DNA from: Rhipicephalus microplus | Taxonomy: Eukaryota; Arthropoda; Arachnida; Ixodida; Ixodidae | Reading direction: 5' to 3' | NCBI RefSeq assembly: GCF_043290135.1 | Contig: NC_134702.1 | Coordinates: 88,808,817-88,872,816 of the forward strand | DNA: 64,000 nt | In this document: one piece after another, positions 44,689-55,794 of the stretch | How the letters are laid out: each line of letters begins with the position of its first letter | Position numbering within the stretch: position 1 is the stretch's first letter | Position numbers and translations under genes: made by a program | The notes under the pieces: generated by a model | Seen by the model: the letters and a program-made list of their open reading frames with translations, nothing else | The model's database searches: none | What the model was told of the DNA's origin: nothing

Positions 44689-46143
44689 AATTTGCACTTC
44701 GGACATGCCTTGGCCTTCCAAGATGCTCATCGACAGTGTCAACTATTGTTATTGCACAAGAACAACCGGTCACAACGCACATCATTGTCGAGACGCTGAG
44801 AGCGCAAATTCGGCATTTATCACGGCTACCGTCGCGTCATTTAGCATGTTTGACAGCTCGGAGGCCACATTCTTCGTACTGCGGTATCGTGACAAAACAT
44901 CAGGACATACTACCGCCTGGCTTCAAACTTGCGATGCATCCAGCAACTGCGCCATGGAGTCTTCGTCAACCTGACGTGCGCTTATCAGTTCCTGGAATCT
45001 TTAAGAAGGCACGCATGTGAACGCTAGCCCTGAAGCAATTGACTTTGCGCCTGTTGGACGAAAGGTACTTCGACCGCATACATGTTTACACCGATGGCTC
45101 CACTAATTCCAACAGCTCCACAGGAGCAGTGGTTGTTTCATCTGAAAATGTGTTGCTTCAGTACAAGTTTTCTCACACCACGACGTCGACAGCAGCAGAG
45201 CTCGCAGCACTTCAAGGGGCAGTAAATTACATTCTTCGCCAGCAACCTAACCAATGGGCTATCTTCTGCGATTCCAGGTCAGCCTTACAGTCACTACGGT
45301 TTGTTATGCAGCACGGATTACATGAACAATCAGTATATCAGATAAGGCACGACTACCACGAAGCGCTCGCTGAAGGTCACGATATTGTATTTCAGTGGTT
45401 GCCGAGTCATTGCGGAATCGTCGGCAATGACCGCGCGGATGAAGCTGCTCGATCGGCTCATGACCAGGACCAGCGCACGTCTATACCACTCTTGAGAACG
45501 GACGCTGCAAGGCTACTACAATCACTTGCTCGCCGTATATTTCTCCTACAATGGAATAAGCAGGGTTTCTCCAACACGCACCTGTATTCGATTGACCCAA
45601 ACTTGCAACTTCGTTTGCCATCCGGGCTCCCACGACGCACTGAAACTTTACTGTGTCGCATGAGGTTGGGCGTGGCATTTACGAATTCGTACTCTCGTCT
45701 CCTTGGAATCGCGAGCACTTCGATATGCAACATCTGCACCTGCGAGGAAACGCTTGAGCACATTCTATGTCATTGCCCAGCATACCAGGCCGAACGACGT
45801 ATTATGGAAGCCAAGCTCTGTCAGCTGGGTTGACGGCCGATTACAGAAGAGAAGATCCTGGGACCTTGGCCGACGGCTTCCCATACGCGCAAAGCCTTGA
45901 AAGCCCTCTTTAATTTTTAAGGACCACCAAACTTCACGACCGCTTGTGAAAGAACTGTGCGAGGCCGTGCTGTGTAGTCTCGAGCTGACTATTTATGCTT
46001 CTCTTTCTTACTCCTCTTCTTTTCTGTCTCTTTCCGTTCTATTATTCTCCTTTTCCCCACCCCAAGTGTAGGGTAGCCAACCGAGCCAAGCTTGGTTAAC
46101 CTCCCTGCCTTTCCTCTCTATTTATCTCTCTCTCTCTCTCTTA
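44689..46143 (+). mobile_element. 5'-truncated non-LTR retrotransposon with RNase H domain
   Basis: The sequence begins abruptly in the post-RT region (LRTCLGLPRCSSTVSTIVIA, from about 44690). The frame runs to 45836 with one nonsense codon, TGA at 45018-45020. RNase H is complete in motif terms: YTDGS (Asp), AAELAAL (Glu), FCDSRSAL (Asp) and LPSHCGIVGNDRADEAA (Asp), about 45090-45440. A terminal zinc-binding CNICTCEETLEHILCHC follows at 45726-45776. The 3' untranslated part ends in GGTTAACCTCCCTGCCTTTC and a TC-rich tail near 46143. It belongs to the RNase H-bearing (I-like) group. Confidence 0.85.
45021..45836 (+). CDS. ORF2 C-terminus: RNase H and zinc-binding region (partial)
   Basis: The open part downstream of the nonsense codon, with no ATG at its start, so this is a fragment and not an independent gene. 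Its RNase H would remove RNA from the RNA-DNA hybrid during target-primed reverse transcription. The D-E-D-D acidic residues are all present (relative to 45039: residues 19, 54, 78 and 134). Confidence 0.7.
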
Positions 46144-46149
46144 ATCGGT

Positions 46150-47215
46150 AGATTTTTTTCATATCTCACTGCGGCACTTTTTCGCAATCGGCACTACGAA
46201 GCTCCATTTTAAAAGCTTTGATACATCACTGCGAGTTTGTGGGTCAGGCTTTACGTGCCACTACAACAAAGCGAACGTGTCAAAAGCCTGTGAACCATGT
46301 GAGGTGCGGCGCTTTATCGACGTCGGGCTCTGCGGCCTCCAGCGTGAAAATTACACGCCCGCGAATCGCTAGGAGACTGCCTACGAGAACAGAATAATCA
46401 TGCACACGGGGGCGTGCTCACCAGTGAGTGAAATGCACAGCTTTGCATCTTAACAAGGCCCTTTTCTTTTGCTTGCGCTAGAGATTTTCTCATTTCATAA
46501 GGTTTTCCAGCTTGTCCGGCTAATGTGACGCACGCTCTGCGAATGTTTGAGATAGTTTCCTTCGTTCTCACGTTCGATAAAGATATATTTACTGCTAAAC
46601 TTAGTAACACAGATCACATCTTCAGAATAGCTTTTACTTGTCTCTGCTCAAAATGAGTCTTCTGTAATATGTGCTCATAAATGCAAAGCATGTTATAGAG
46701 CCAAGTGAACTTGTAGTACATATACGCATTTGTACATTTATGCGTAAGTTTACAGTCATGCATATTACGTTTGCATGAACTATATAGTCCATCGAGTTGA
46801 GTAATCAGATAGCTTTGTCCTCTGAAGAAAGGCACTAAGAAAAGTTCATCAAAACTTCACGCACAAGACAAATTAGCATAAATAGCAATGTTATGTCCAC
46901 ACAGGCTTTCTTATATGCAAAGTTCTCATATACAATGTTCTTATTCCCGCATCACAGATCTATTCCTGCTTCTACCAGAGTAAGCACGACTGTTTCTTCC
47001 CCTTACAGCCCAATCGCAGCTTTTAAGTCGATCTTCGTATCAGCGTAGGCTTGAATGCTTCATCGCTGAACCTACCTCAAGTCAGCGAAAAGTGTGTAAT
47101 CACTGAAAGCAAACTCATGGTCGAAAAGTTTTTGTTGAACAAATTTTATATATTAAACCTATTTTCGTTTACCTTTTCTGTACTACTCTATTCATGACTC
47201 TGGTTTTTTTTTCTC
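46150..47215. other. No recognisable gene
   Basis: A GC-richer patch at 46300-46380, otherwise AT-rich unique-looking sequence between two LINE insertions. Confidence 0.5.
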
Positions 47216-47219
47216 CTCA

Positions 47220-49080
47220 GAAAGCTGGACAAAAAAATTGCCCGCAGCTTCCCTCCTCTCTGGGCGGACGGCAACTATTGGGATAGGCGACACGAGGTCG
47301 GTGCCGTTCTCGATGCCAAATAAAGGCACACCGCAAGGGGCAGTCATCTCCCCCTTGCTCTTTAACATAGCTATGCGCAGACTTGCTCACGAGCTCGAAG
47401 CAATCCCGCACCTTGGATATACATTGTATGCGGACGACATCACACTCTGGGCTACGAAGGGTTCACTGGCGCTGAAAGAGCAGACCCTCCAGGCTGCTGC
47501 GACAGCTGTGGCAGAGTTCGCAAGAAATAGTGGGCTGAGCTGTGCGCCTGAAAAATCTGAACTCATAAGAATACACAGTAAGTATTACAAAAGTAACGGT
47601 GCCATAAACTTACAGGTAGACGGCCATGCCATAGCCGAGGTTACTCAGGCCCGTATACTTGGCTTCTGGGTCCAAAGCAATGGCAAAGCCAGTCACACGA
47701 TAACCACCTTAAAGACTACGGTTAAACAGATAGCTAGAATGATCCGTCGCATCACTTATCATAAAAAAGGCATGAAAGAAAAGGATACTCTCCGGCTTGT
47801 CCAGGCCTTAGTTTTGAGCAGAGTGACGTATGGCCTACCGTACCACTCACTCGACAGAAGTGAGGAGAGCCAGGTGGATGTGCTCATTAGAAGCGCTTTT
47901 AAGGCAGCACTTGGTCTACCCACCAGCACACCGACCGAGCGGCTCCTAGCTCTCGGTATACATAACACTTATGCTGAGCTCAGTGCCGCAGTCCTCATGT
48001 CTCAGAGGAATCGTCTAAGTGAAACTTCAGCAGGCAGGGCGATACTCACTAGAATAGGAATTTCGCCCCACCCACAGCACATTGATGAGGAGCTGGTCGA
48101 CGTAGCCCAAGAGGTCCGCAGGCGAATCTCAATCGCACCGGTGCCCAAAAATATGCATCACGACTTTCACGCTGAGCGACGTACTGCGAGGGTAAACTGG
48201 CTTCGAAAGCAATTCGGCTCAGCTTCAAATGTCGCGTACGTCGATGCGGCCAGTTTCGATTGGCAGAGACACATAATTACTGTTGTCGACAACAACATGA
48301 CGCTGCTAACGAGTGCCTCCGTACGCACGACCTCGGCTACAAAGGCGGAGACGATGGCCATAGCCTTAGCCTTAAGGTTTCAGGAGCGTAGAGGGGAGCC
48401 ATCAGTTATTTTATCCGACTCCCAGGAAGCCTGCCGGCTCTTTTTAAGGGGCCGCCTTCCAGCAATGGGGCTGAGGTTGCTAGGATCCAAACTCACTCAC
48501 CACCATCGCTTGATCTGGTGCCCGGGACACGCAGGTCTCGAAGGCAATGAAAGGGCGGACGCTCTAGCTCGTGCGTTTTGTAACCGAGCGGAGAATCCAT
48601 CTCTTTCATTGACCATGCCAATTTTACCTAGGGAGATTCTAGCTCACCAGCGCTTCACGCGTCAAAAATGTGGAACACCTCACAGATCCCTTAATGGGGA
48701 AGAGGCCACTGACCTTAGAAAAATTCAAACGGATGTATTTCCGCACCTACTGAAGTTACACGCGATACATCCAACTCTTTACCCGGCTGTATGTCCGTGG
48801 TGCGGCGGAAGACCGACTCTCTACCACATATCGTGGGGGTGCGATCGTAAACCAAGTGACATAACCAATTTTCTCGGCGAACCTTTAACACCTAGTATGG
48901 AGCAGTGGGAGGCACACCTCGCTAGCTCGGACCCAGGAGTGCAGCTCGCACTACTGGATCAAGTCCGGCGGGCGGCTAAGGCCAGTGGAGCCCTGGACGT
49001 AGGGCCCCAACCATAAAGGCTCTAAAACGCCCCTCTCCCTTTCCCCTTCAATAAAGTTTTACTCTCTCTCTTCCCTCGGG
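47220..49080 (+). mobile_element. 5'-truncated non-LTR retrotransposon with long open ORF2
   Basis: Starts near 47220 in the RT domain and ends after CAATAAAGTTTTACTCTCTC at about 49070. A small frame disruption lies near 47250, upstream of the long frame. It is a different family from the element at 44.7 kb but in the same orientation. Confidence 0.85.
47238..49016 (+). CDS. ORF2 fragment: reverse transcriptase palm, RNase H, CCHC-like end
   Basis: 592 codons without a stop. RT motif B is NKGTPQGAVISPLLFNIAM (residues about 28-46) and the catalytic YADD is at residues 64-67. The thumb follows with ILGFWVQ. RNase H is at about 330-450: YVDAAS (Asp), TKAETMAIALAL (Glu), LSDSQEACRLF (Asp), WCPGHAGLEGNERADALA (Asp). 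A Cys/His end CPWCGGRPTLYHISWGC is near residue 520. The frame opens at a TTG, not an ATG, because the 5' half of the element is missing. The protein would reverse-transcribe element RNA at a nicked target. An uninterrupted frame of this length points to a fairly recent insertion. Confidence 0.85.
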   Translation: MPAASLLSGRTATIGIGDTRSVPFSMPNKGTPQGAVISPLLFNIAMRRLAHELEAIPHLGYTLYADDITLWATKGSLALKEQTLQAAATAVAEFARNSGLSCAPEKSELIRIHSKYYKSNGAINLQVDGHAIAEVTQARILGFWVQSNGKASHTITTLKTTVKQIARMIRRITYHKKGMKEKDTLRLVQALVLSRVTYGLPYHSLDRSEESQVDVLIRSAFKAALGLPTSTPTERLLALGIHNTYAELSAAVLMSQRNRLSETSAGRAILTRIGISPHPQHIDEELVDVAQEVRRRISIAPVPKNMHHDFHAERRTARVNWLRKQFGSASNVAYVDAASFDWQRHIITVVDNNMTLLTSASVRTTSATKAETMAIALALRFQERRGEPSVILSDSQEACRLFLRGRLPAMGLRLLGSKLTHHHRLIWCPGHAGLEGNERADALARAFCNRAENPSLSLTMPILPREILAHQRFTRQKCGTPHRSLNGEEATDLRKIQTDVFPHLLKLHAIHPTLYPAVCPWCGGRPTLYHISWGCDRKPSDITNFLGEPLTPSMEQWEAHLASSDPGVQLALLDQVRRAAKASGALDVGPQP

Positions 49081-49111
49081 GGAACACTGAGGAGGATGCG
49101 GACCATATAAT

Positions 49112-49250
49112 TGGTTAACGGGGTGTTAAAGTGCGACTTACTTGGGTCGATGGCTAAATTGGTTAACGTGGTTGTGAAATGGGGTGTTAAATTGCGACTT
49201 ACTTGGGTCGATGGCTAAAGTGGTTAACGTGGTTGTAGGAGGGGGTGTTA
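49112..49250 (+). repeat. 61-bp tandem repeat, about 2.3 units
   Basis: GGGGTGTTAAA starts at 49120, 49181 and 49242. Between them is TGCGACTTACTTGGGTCGAT then GGCTAAAxTGGTTAACGTGG. Units differ at a few positions. Confidence 0.9.
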
Positions 49251-49735
49251 AATGAGTGAACACGTACACACGTATGCGAAAGGGCGGCGCTGGTCGAAGG
49301 GACGTCGATCATTGTGTTTGTGGATTCGTTGGAATTCATTTCACCGCGACCTTGGACGTCGACGCGCCGTACAAACCAACCGACGAGCGGCAACTGAGCG
49401 AGCGAGCGCCGACCTTGAGTATATATACAGCACGACGGCGCATGCACTGTCAGCTGTTGAATGTTCTCGAAGCGCGACGCCACATGCGCGTCCACTGGAG
49501 AATCAGGAGAATTGTAGATGTCGAACGCGGTGTGTAGAGGAGGAAGGGTGCACAGATGGTGGAGGAGTGAAGCGCGCGCGGTGTGTAGAGGAGGAAGGGA
49601 TGCACAGATGGTGGAAGAGTGGGCGACGGCGCGACGGCGCATGCGCGCGCGTCAGCTGTCGAATGTTCGAGAAGCGGTGCGGACGGCGCACTACAAGGCG
49701 CGAGCATAAGATGCTCCGCATCTAAAAAGAGACCC
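49251..49735 (+). repeat. GC-rich repeat unit with internal duplications and a TATA-like site
   Basis: Internal direct repeats: CGACGGCGCATGC with GTCAGCTGT and GAATGTTC at 49433-49475 and again at 49627-49675. A segment of about 45-50 bp, GCGGTGTGTAGAGGAGGAAG with CACAGATGGTGGA, occurs at 49530 and 49579. TATATATACAGCACG at 49418 resembles a TATA box. It ends at GATGCTCCGCATCT, a small palindrome. Frames on both strands (for example minus 49199-49642) are probably spurious in this low-complexity GC DNA. Confidence 0.55.
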
Positions 49736-49739
49736 TTGG

Positions 49740-52160
49740 TTTCAAAGCTACCCACATCAAGTCGTAAAATGCTCAACAGTTGTCATACCCCATTCACCAC
49801 CGATATAGCAGGTGGACAAATAAAAAGAAGCCTTATACTGAAAAACAGTGATAGTGTATAGTGTGTTCAAGCTGTACGAAATTGGTTGCACATATCATTG
49901 TTTCTTGCTTTATGAATTAGTCAGTTTGAGCAAATGTGCAGGCTTCGAATTTCTTGGAAGGTGCGTGTGATGGGGTGCACATACCGTGACTTCACTCTAC
50001 GTGTCAAGCTTTCGATAGAGTATCACGTTTAACTAGGTAGTGAACGGGCCTGTAGTAGTGAATATTTAGCAGCGATTCTTTTACACGTTGATTATAGATC
50101 GATTGCTGTGAATGTTATGACTGTTGCAAGGCAATGGCAGGTACAGCTACAGTAGTGCTGAAACAAAAACATTTCTGATACCACGTGCTTATTAAGTGTG
50201 ACACTGCCAGGGTTCTAAAAGAAGAAACAAAACAAACACCCGTGCCTTCATTAAGTGAAACACGTCTTGCAGAGGTAACCTGCACGATACGGTACGACTC
50301 ACTACTCCGGAATACATAAAATTTGATTATGAGAGTAAGGGAATAAAAGGGTGTGCATAAGAAAATTGTGGGCCGTGTTCTACGAAACAGGCTCAAGGAA
50401 CTGTAAAGAATATGAAACATTTGTTTTTAGCTAGATCTGTTCAATGAATTTTATCAATGTAATAATGAGATATGCTAACACACTGTGAAGAAAAAAAGAG
50501 GGTACATCACTGTGGCATCGGTGTAAGCAATTCCGTTTTCTATGTGAAGTTGAGTCCCTGACAAAGAGTACACGAAGTAAAAGCTCGTTAGCTCATACTC
50601 GAAGTGGACTGTGAAATTGTTCGAATTAATGGGTTGGCACTAGAATGACTGGGCATTTCACCGCAATGCATGGGCATAATTGAAGAAAGCCACGTCGGGA
50701 CTTATCGCCAACTAAGCGCTGCTAAACATTTGTACCAGGTTAGTATGGTAATTAAGTTCGAGACGTTGTAACAGTCGCCAGAATTGGCCAGTCATTGATA
50801 AGTCAAAAATAAGCATCGACATGCACGCAACCAGTGAGCCTCAACGTTGAAACGTACGTTAATATTTATGCTTCAAAATATGATTTGTACAAGAGAGACC
50901 TAATGGAATCATAATAAAAAGTAATCAGCACTTTGCATTCGCCTGCATTTCTTCTATTGCTGCTCCATGATCATCATTTGTAGTTTGCCCAAGGGCTCCA
51001 GCTCAGCATTTTAAATCGCATTTGCTCAAAAATGCTGCTGTTCTGTTCTTTCCCACCTCTAGTTTATTGAGATTGGTTTGATTTTGCAGAATATTGTGAT
51101 CCCTCTGGACCAGTGTTGCCGGATGCCACTGAGAAAATAAGCGAATTCTCATCACAAAAGAAGCCCAAAACAAGCGGAAACAAAGAATTTTTCGTGCTCA
51201 AAAAATCTTCAATTCAACTTTGAAACTACGATTTTTATAAATGACTCACAAATACAAAGGGGGGCTAATTGCTAAGTATTTTGTACAGTGAGAAACTGCG
51301 AAACTTCACGCCCCTACTATGTACTTTTAGGGGGGGTGCAAAATCTGCCAAGTAGACTGAATTTGTTGGGCGGAAAGGGGGACGCTGCGAAGAACTTTTG
51401 ACCTATTGGTGGCTACTCAAAATCATCGAAAAGCTCTCTAGTGTATGAGAAATATGCATAAGTGAACGTGTTGAATGATTAATACAAAAACAACTTATTT
51501 TCTGAAAAACACGCAAGCCCAAAAACACCCGACAAGCGAGTGAAGAAAGTGTACAAGCAACTCGATGAAAAGAAGAAGCCCAAATCCACTCATTATAAGA
51601 GGAGCTGGCAACGCTGCTCTGGGCAGACCTCTGCGAGCTGCAACGAAAACAAGGGGCTCCCAGTTCGAATAACACGTTGTGGATACCAATCCGTTCAAAT
51701 TATCGAAAGGTTTCCCCCGCAGGAATAAGCATGGATGTGCCATGAATAAGATGCCTATTCGAATTAACTGTACTTTTCAATAACCGAGCTCAAATAACAA
51801 GCTTTTACTGTAATACTATTTGTTTTATGTAAAAGAACTTACGCAGGACAATGAAGTTGTCAAAGTATGTTTATTTTTAACAAAAGAACAATTGAACGCA
51901 CTCAGAAGGTATGGTACATATTGATGATTTGAATGTGTATTAACAGCGATTTCTCGATATTGCAGTCAACTATGAAGCCAAGTGGGCTAGTTTTACATGA
52001 GATCTACGTAAAGAGTGAAGGAGACGCTTACGAGGTAGTGAAGAATAAAAATGTGAATTCAGCTTCTGCCAGCACCCATCGTTTGAGCAGTGTCTTTGAT
52101 GGCTATTCCTCATTCGTACAAAAATTAGAATAATTTATTTCTCTGGCAATGCACAGCATA
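49740..52160. other. No recognisable gene
   Basis: AT-rich DNA with only short frames. No similarity to other parts of the window noticed. Confidence 0.5.
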
Positions 52161-52167
52161 CCAACAT

Positions 52168-52870
52168 CATGAGGGTCATTCAAAACGTAAAGGCCGCTTG
52201 GTCCCAAACACATAATTATTCATTAGAAAAGTTTTCATTGGTAGGCTTAGTTTATCGAAACCCTACTTCACTTTTTTACATAATCACTGTTAACTTTTTA
52301 GAACTTTTCGTAGCACTCGAGTGGTTAAAAGATCAACCCCTGGGATTATAACTTCTGGGTAATGGTGATCTTGAATTTCTTACTGTCTTGATATTGTAAT
52401 AACCCGAGCCCCTGTTTCAAACGAAAGAAGAGGAAATAGTCGCATGGTGCTGGGTCAGAACAGTAAGACGGGCAATCAATGTTTCCAACCTAAATCTTGG
52501 ATGTGGCTGTGGCGCAAGGATGCGCGTTGTCGTGGAGGAGGTTCATTCCGGAGGAGAATTTGCAATGTCGCCCACGTTTATCGTATCTTTTACTCTGGTG
52601 CGCATTTTGTGGTATACGTCAGCTGTAACTGGGACCCACAGTTCATGAAATCACACTAAAGATGCCATTTTTCACTTGGAGATTGGTAGACGTCATTTTC
52701 TCACTGGAGTAAGCTTATTGGTCTCATTTCTTACGGTTTTTTTAAGGAGAGCCATGACACCACTGCACTGAATTTCTTGTTCTTGCAATCGCGTATACCA
52801 AGTATCGTCACCAGCACAAAAGTGTGCGGAAACAAATCACCTTTGTCTGATCAACAGCATTTCAAAAACG
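52168..52870 (-). pseudogene. Dead mariner-type transposase
   Basis: On the minus strand: the first catalytic Asp region reads GDDTWYTRLQEQEIQ (52813-52768), the second LLHDNAHPCATA (52540-52505), the third PAPCDYFLFFRLKQGL (52456-52409). This is the D,D,D architecture of mariner with a few codons lost between the second and third Asp. The element ends at TTTTGAATGACCCTC (52185-52171), typical of mariner 3' termini. Stops and frameshifts abolish function. The N-terminal DNA-binding part is absent, and a SINE abuts the 5' side. Confidence 0.75.
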
Positions 52871-52871
52871 C

Positions 52872-53070
52872 TAGTCTCAGGTCGCGGGATCAAATCCCGG
52901 CTGTGGTGGCTTCATTTTCGATGGAAGCGGAAATGCTGTAGGCCCATGTGCTCAGATTTGGGTGTACGTTAAAGAACCCCAGAAGGTGGAAATTTCCGGA
53001 GCTCTCCACTACGGCGTCTTTCATAATCATAAGATGGTTTTGGGACGTTAAACCCCCCATATCAATCAAA
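52872..53070 (+). mobile_element. tRNA-derived SINE, 5'-truncated
   Basis: It begins at GTCGCGGGATCAAATCCCGG (B box with one change) and continues through the whole body (GTACGTTAAAGAACCCCAG, AATTTCCGGAGCTCTCCACT, GGGACGTTAAACCCCCC) to a CATATCAATCAAAAAA tail. No convincing target duplication. Confidence 0.85.
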
Positions 53071-53074
53071 AAAG

Positions 53075-54270
53075 CTCGCCCACATAACATTTTTTGGTGC
53101 TTGAGGTTGTCGCTTAGCATTTTTTTTTAATCCAGCTTGAACAAACTTGATATCTGGGCATATCTACTACAGCTGTGCAAATTGTTGTGAGACGTACAAG
53201 GGCAACTTTCTCGGACAGACCCTAAATGTTAGTCGTCTATCTAAATGCAATATGCAGTCCACTTGAACAGTTTGATTGGTCTGGATGCTTGGCACGGCGC
53301 TCCACTTGCTGTCATACACATTTGTGCAGCCATTTCGGAAGTCTCAACACGATGTACTGGTGCTTGTATGGCTCCTCACAGTTGGTTCATAACCTAGGCA
53401 CAACTCCACATAAACTTGATAAGCCAGTGATTTTTAATGCAAAAATGCAATTACAGTGTGCGCTTACAACAGGCGAGACCAACAGAGCTCGTGAACGTTG
53501 TTGATTGTGTTCCCCAACAAGCAGATGGCTACTGAAATAGAAACAATCACTTCATTACTATCCTAGAGTAGGAACAGATTTTTTGTGCCTATAACTCTTC
53601 AGTCTGACAAGCAAAAATAAAAGATTAGAAAATGGCCCATACATTATGGATAACCATCATGGAAAATTTCATTACACAGATTTGACTGCAGCGATTACTC
53701 ATTGCCTATTTTTCCAACATTGCTACTGTGACCTCCAGCACTTCTTAGCAGTCTAGAGTTACAATAGAGCTCCACATGTCCCTCTTGTATGCAAATATAT
53801 TATGTTCAGTGTGCTGCGAGTGTGGTTCACTGGTGCGTAAACTCTTTTTCGTTATTAGAGCTCTTAGGAACACCCACAGGCATCCTCTATTTCATGTGTC
53901 AGCTGATGAACAGTGGGCAAGCAAGGGCAAAGGACCTCATTTTTCGAACATGTCAACTGTGACAACTTTCGTAATAATGTTCACTTGCTGAAAAGTTTCG
54001 CTCAGGCCAAGACTTTCGTTATTCGCCAACTTTTACTCAATTGGAGTGGCTGTCACCGCAACCTTTTTACCTCATTTGAAACGTAAACTAAGTTTCTAGT
54101 TAAACATGATCCTGCCAATGGTGTTTTTTTTAGAATACACTTGCTTAGCACAACTAGAAGTCGATCTAGTTGGTCGGAATCGCTCGTAGAAAGACTGGAC
54201 CCGCCGGCATAAACAATGAGGTATTAAACACAGTATCGAGAACAGTGTAATATGCAGGGATACCTAGCAC
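53075..54270. other. No recognisable gene
   Basis: Frames at 53226-53504 and 53776-53991 start with ATG but show no family motif. Confidence 0.45.
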
Positions 54271-54276
54271 AACAGC

Positions 54277-54474
54277 GTGAGATCCCTTTTTATTGTTGAA
54301 CGTGGTGTTGCTCTCGCTAATGTGTACTCAAAATATCACAATGCGGCTAAGGCTAACCTTACTGACAATGTACCTTTTGAAGGAATATGTGGTGAAAACG
54401 ACAGCGAGCAGCACGTTACTAAGTACTGTGCAAGGTACGCGCAGCGTAAATATTGTTGTCGGACTGAATGAGTC
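54277..54474 (+). pseudogene. LINE ORF2 C-terminal zinc-binding fragment
   Basis: GVALANVYSKYHNAAKANL then GICGENDSEQHVTKYCARYA corresponds to the GVAFTNSYSRLLG and CNICTCEETLEHILCHC segment of the element at 45.7 kb, but is strongly diverged. Two of the expected Cys are replaced. Confidence 0.55.
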
Positions 54475-54719
54475 CAGACACAAAGTTGTACGATTTCAGC
54501 GGGTAATTTTAATAAACAGATGGCTATCCCTGTTTTTGTATGCATTGTTCAACTCTGTGAGTGACAGTGTTCCTTGTCTATATGTTTACGGCTACATTCA
54601 CTATTGTCTATAAACATGGGAAGCTTACTTTCTTGGCGTGTTTTTGCCAGTTGAGGCTCTAGGTTACCTGGTGACATAGCGGAAATATTTATATTAACGT
54701 TAGTCTGCCGTGCACGCAA

Positions 54720-55135
54720 ATACTAGAGGAGGCTCTGGCACTGTGATCGTTCAGCGACCATGGGAATGATAGGTAGTACACGGATTCGCCAATTCTTCCT
54801 ACTTGCAGGCGGCGAATCATACTTGTGGCTTCGTTTATTGCTGTGTTTCGGTTTTATTCCGAAGAAAAGATCGAATCCTTCTGAAATTTGTGACCTGATT
54901 TGAAAGGGTAAGTCTAAAAGAATAAGATGGTGAAGCGTAACCGCTTTACGTTTGCTGATTTTTCTTTCGTAAGAAAACAGCTCCAAGCCACACAAACACA
55001 CACGCAGCCAGAAGTACGAAGGTTAGGCAAATCTGCGTGCTGCTCATCATTCCCATGCTCGCTGAAGCGCCGTGCGTTGCAGCTCTCATAGACACTAGCG
55101 CCAGGGTTCCCTCTAGTGTATATTTAGAAAACTCT
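54720..55135 (+). repeat. Tail of the A/B/C repeat block (copy D)
   Basis: GAGGCTCTGGCACTGTGATC, GTTCAGCGACCATGGGAATG and CGTGCTGCTCATCATTCCCA match block A (7080-7480) and block C (28200-28500). It continues uninterrupted through CCTCTAGTGTATATTTAG, the place where block A has the SINE. Confidence 0.75.
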
Positions 55136-55790
55136 ATGGCAGAGACGATGCGTTCGAGACGGTCGCACAGGGCACCAAACGGCGATGGTGCTGTCGGAGA
55201 TGGGAGAGTACGCAGCGTGGCGGTACTTTTACTAGTAGAGATGCTGTCGTGGCTGCGATGCTTGGTGTGGCTACTTCCACCAACTTGTCGGCCAACACGG
55301 CCAAACCGTTGTGGTTCATGGTAGAAGTTGTTGCCAGAGCTATCTGCACGTTAGCCGGTAGACGTTGTATAAATAACTCGCGTAATAGCCCGTCGTCGAT
55401 GGATCTGGCGTTGTCTCCGAGTAGCTGCTTCATACGGCGAAGAAGTTGACTGGAGTGCCGGTCGCCGAGTTCTTTGGAGGACAGAAGCTGCTGGATGCAA
55501 GAATGCTGTGAAACTGCTGTGCGCTGTAGAAGGGTCTTCTGAAGATTCATAATGAAATAATTGGAAGCGCTAACCAATGGGACACAAGAGAAGAGACAAA
55601 CAAGCAGAGACAAAATGCGCTTGTTTGTCTCTTCTCTTGTGTCCCGTTGGTTTGCGCTTCCAATTATTTCATTATGAATTTGTACCAACTAGCCCGCCTG
55701 TCAACCGTACCGCAATTCTTCTTAGATTGTCGTAGGCATTCGCAGACAGCGGGATGCTTATCAGATCTGCTACCTCGTCGATAGCGATGG
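55134..55790 (-). pseudogene. Ty3/Gypsy Gag fragment split by a foldback insertion
   Basis: Minus strand. The N-side piece at 55790-55717 reads IDEVADLISIPLSANAYDN. The C-side piece at 55548-55134 reads LQKTLLQRTAVSQ, then ELGDRHSSQLLRRMKQLLGD, then LLRELFIQRLPANVQIALAT. This is the Gag capsid pattern of Ty3-type elements common in ticks. The two pieces are separated by the 61-bp inverted repeat structure. No Pol follows, so it is an isolated fragment. Confidence 0.7.
55545..55679. repeat. Foldback: 61-bp inverted repeat with 13-bp spacer
   Basis: Arms 55545-55605 and 55619-55679 are complementary at 59 of 61 positions, starting ATTCATAATGAAATAATTGG. A non-palindromic extension (TTGTACCAACTAGCCCGCC) continues on the right to about 55717. 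AATCT-AGAAGA-like words flank both sides, a possible imperfect target duplication. Transcribed, it would form a long near-perfect hairpin. Confidence 0.9.
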
Positions 55791-55794
55791 GTGG

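Noticed and set aside
49199..49776. Several overlapping ORFs on both strands
   Set aside because: GC-rich internally repeated sequence. All frames are open by composition.
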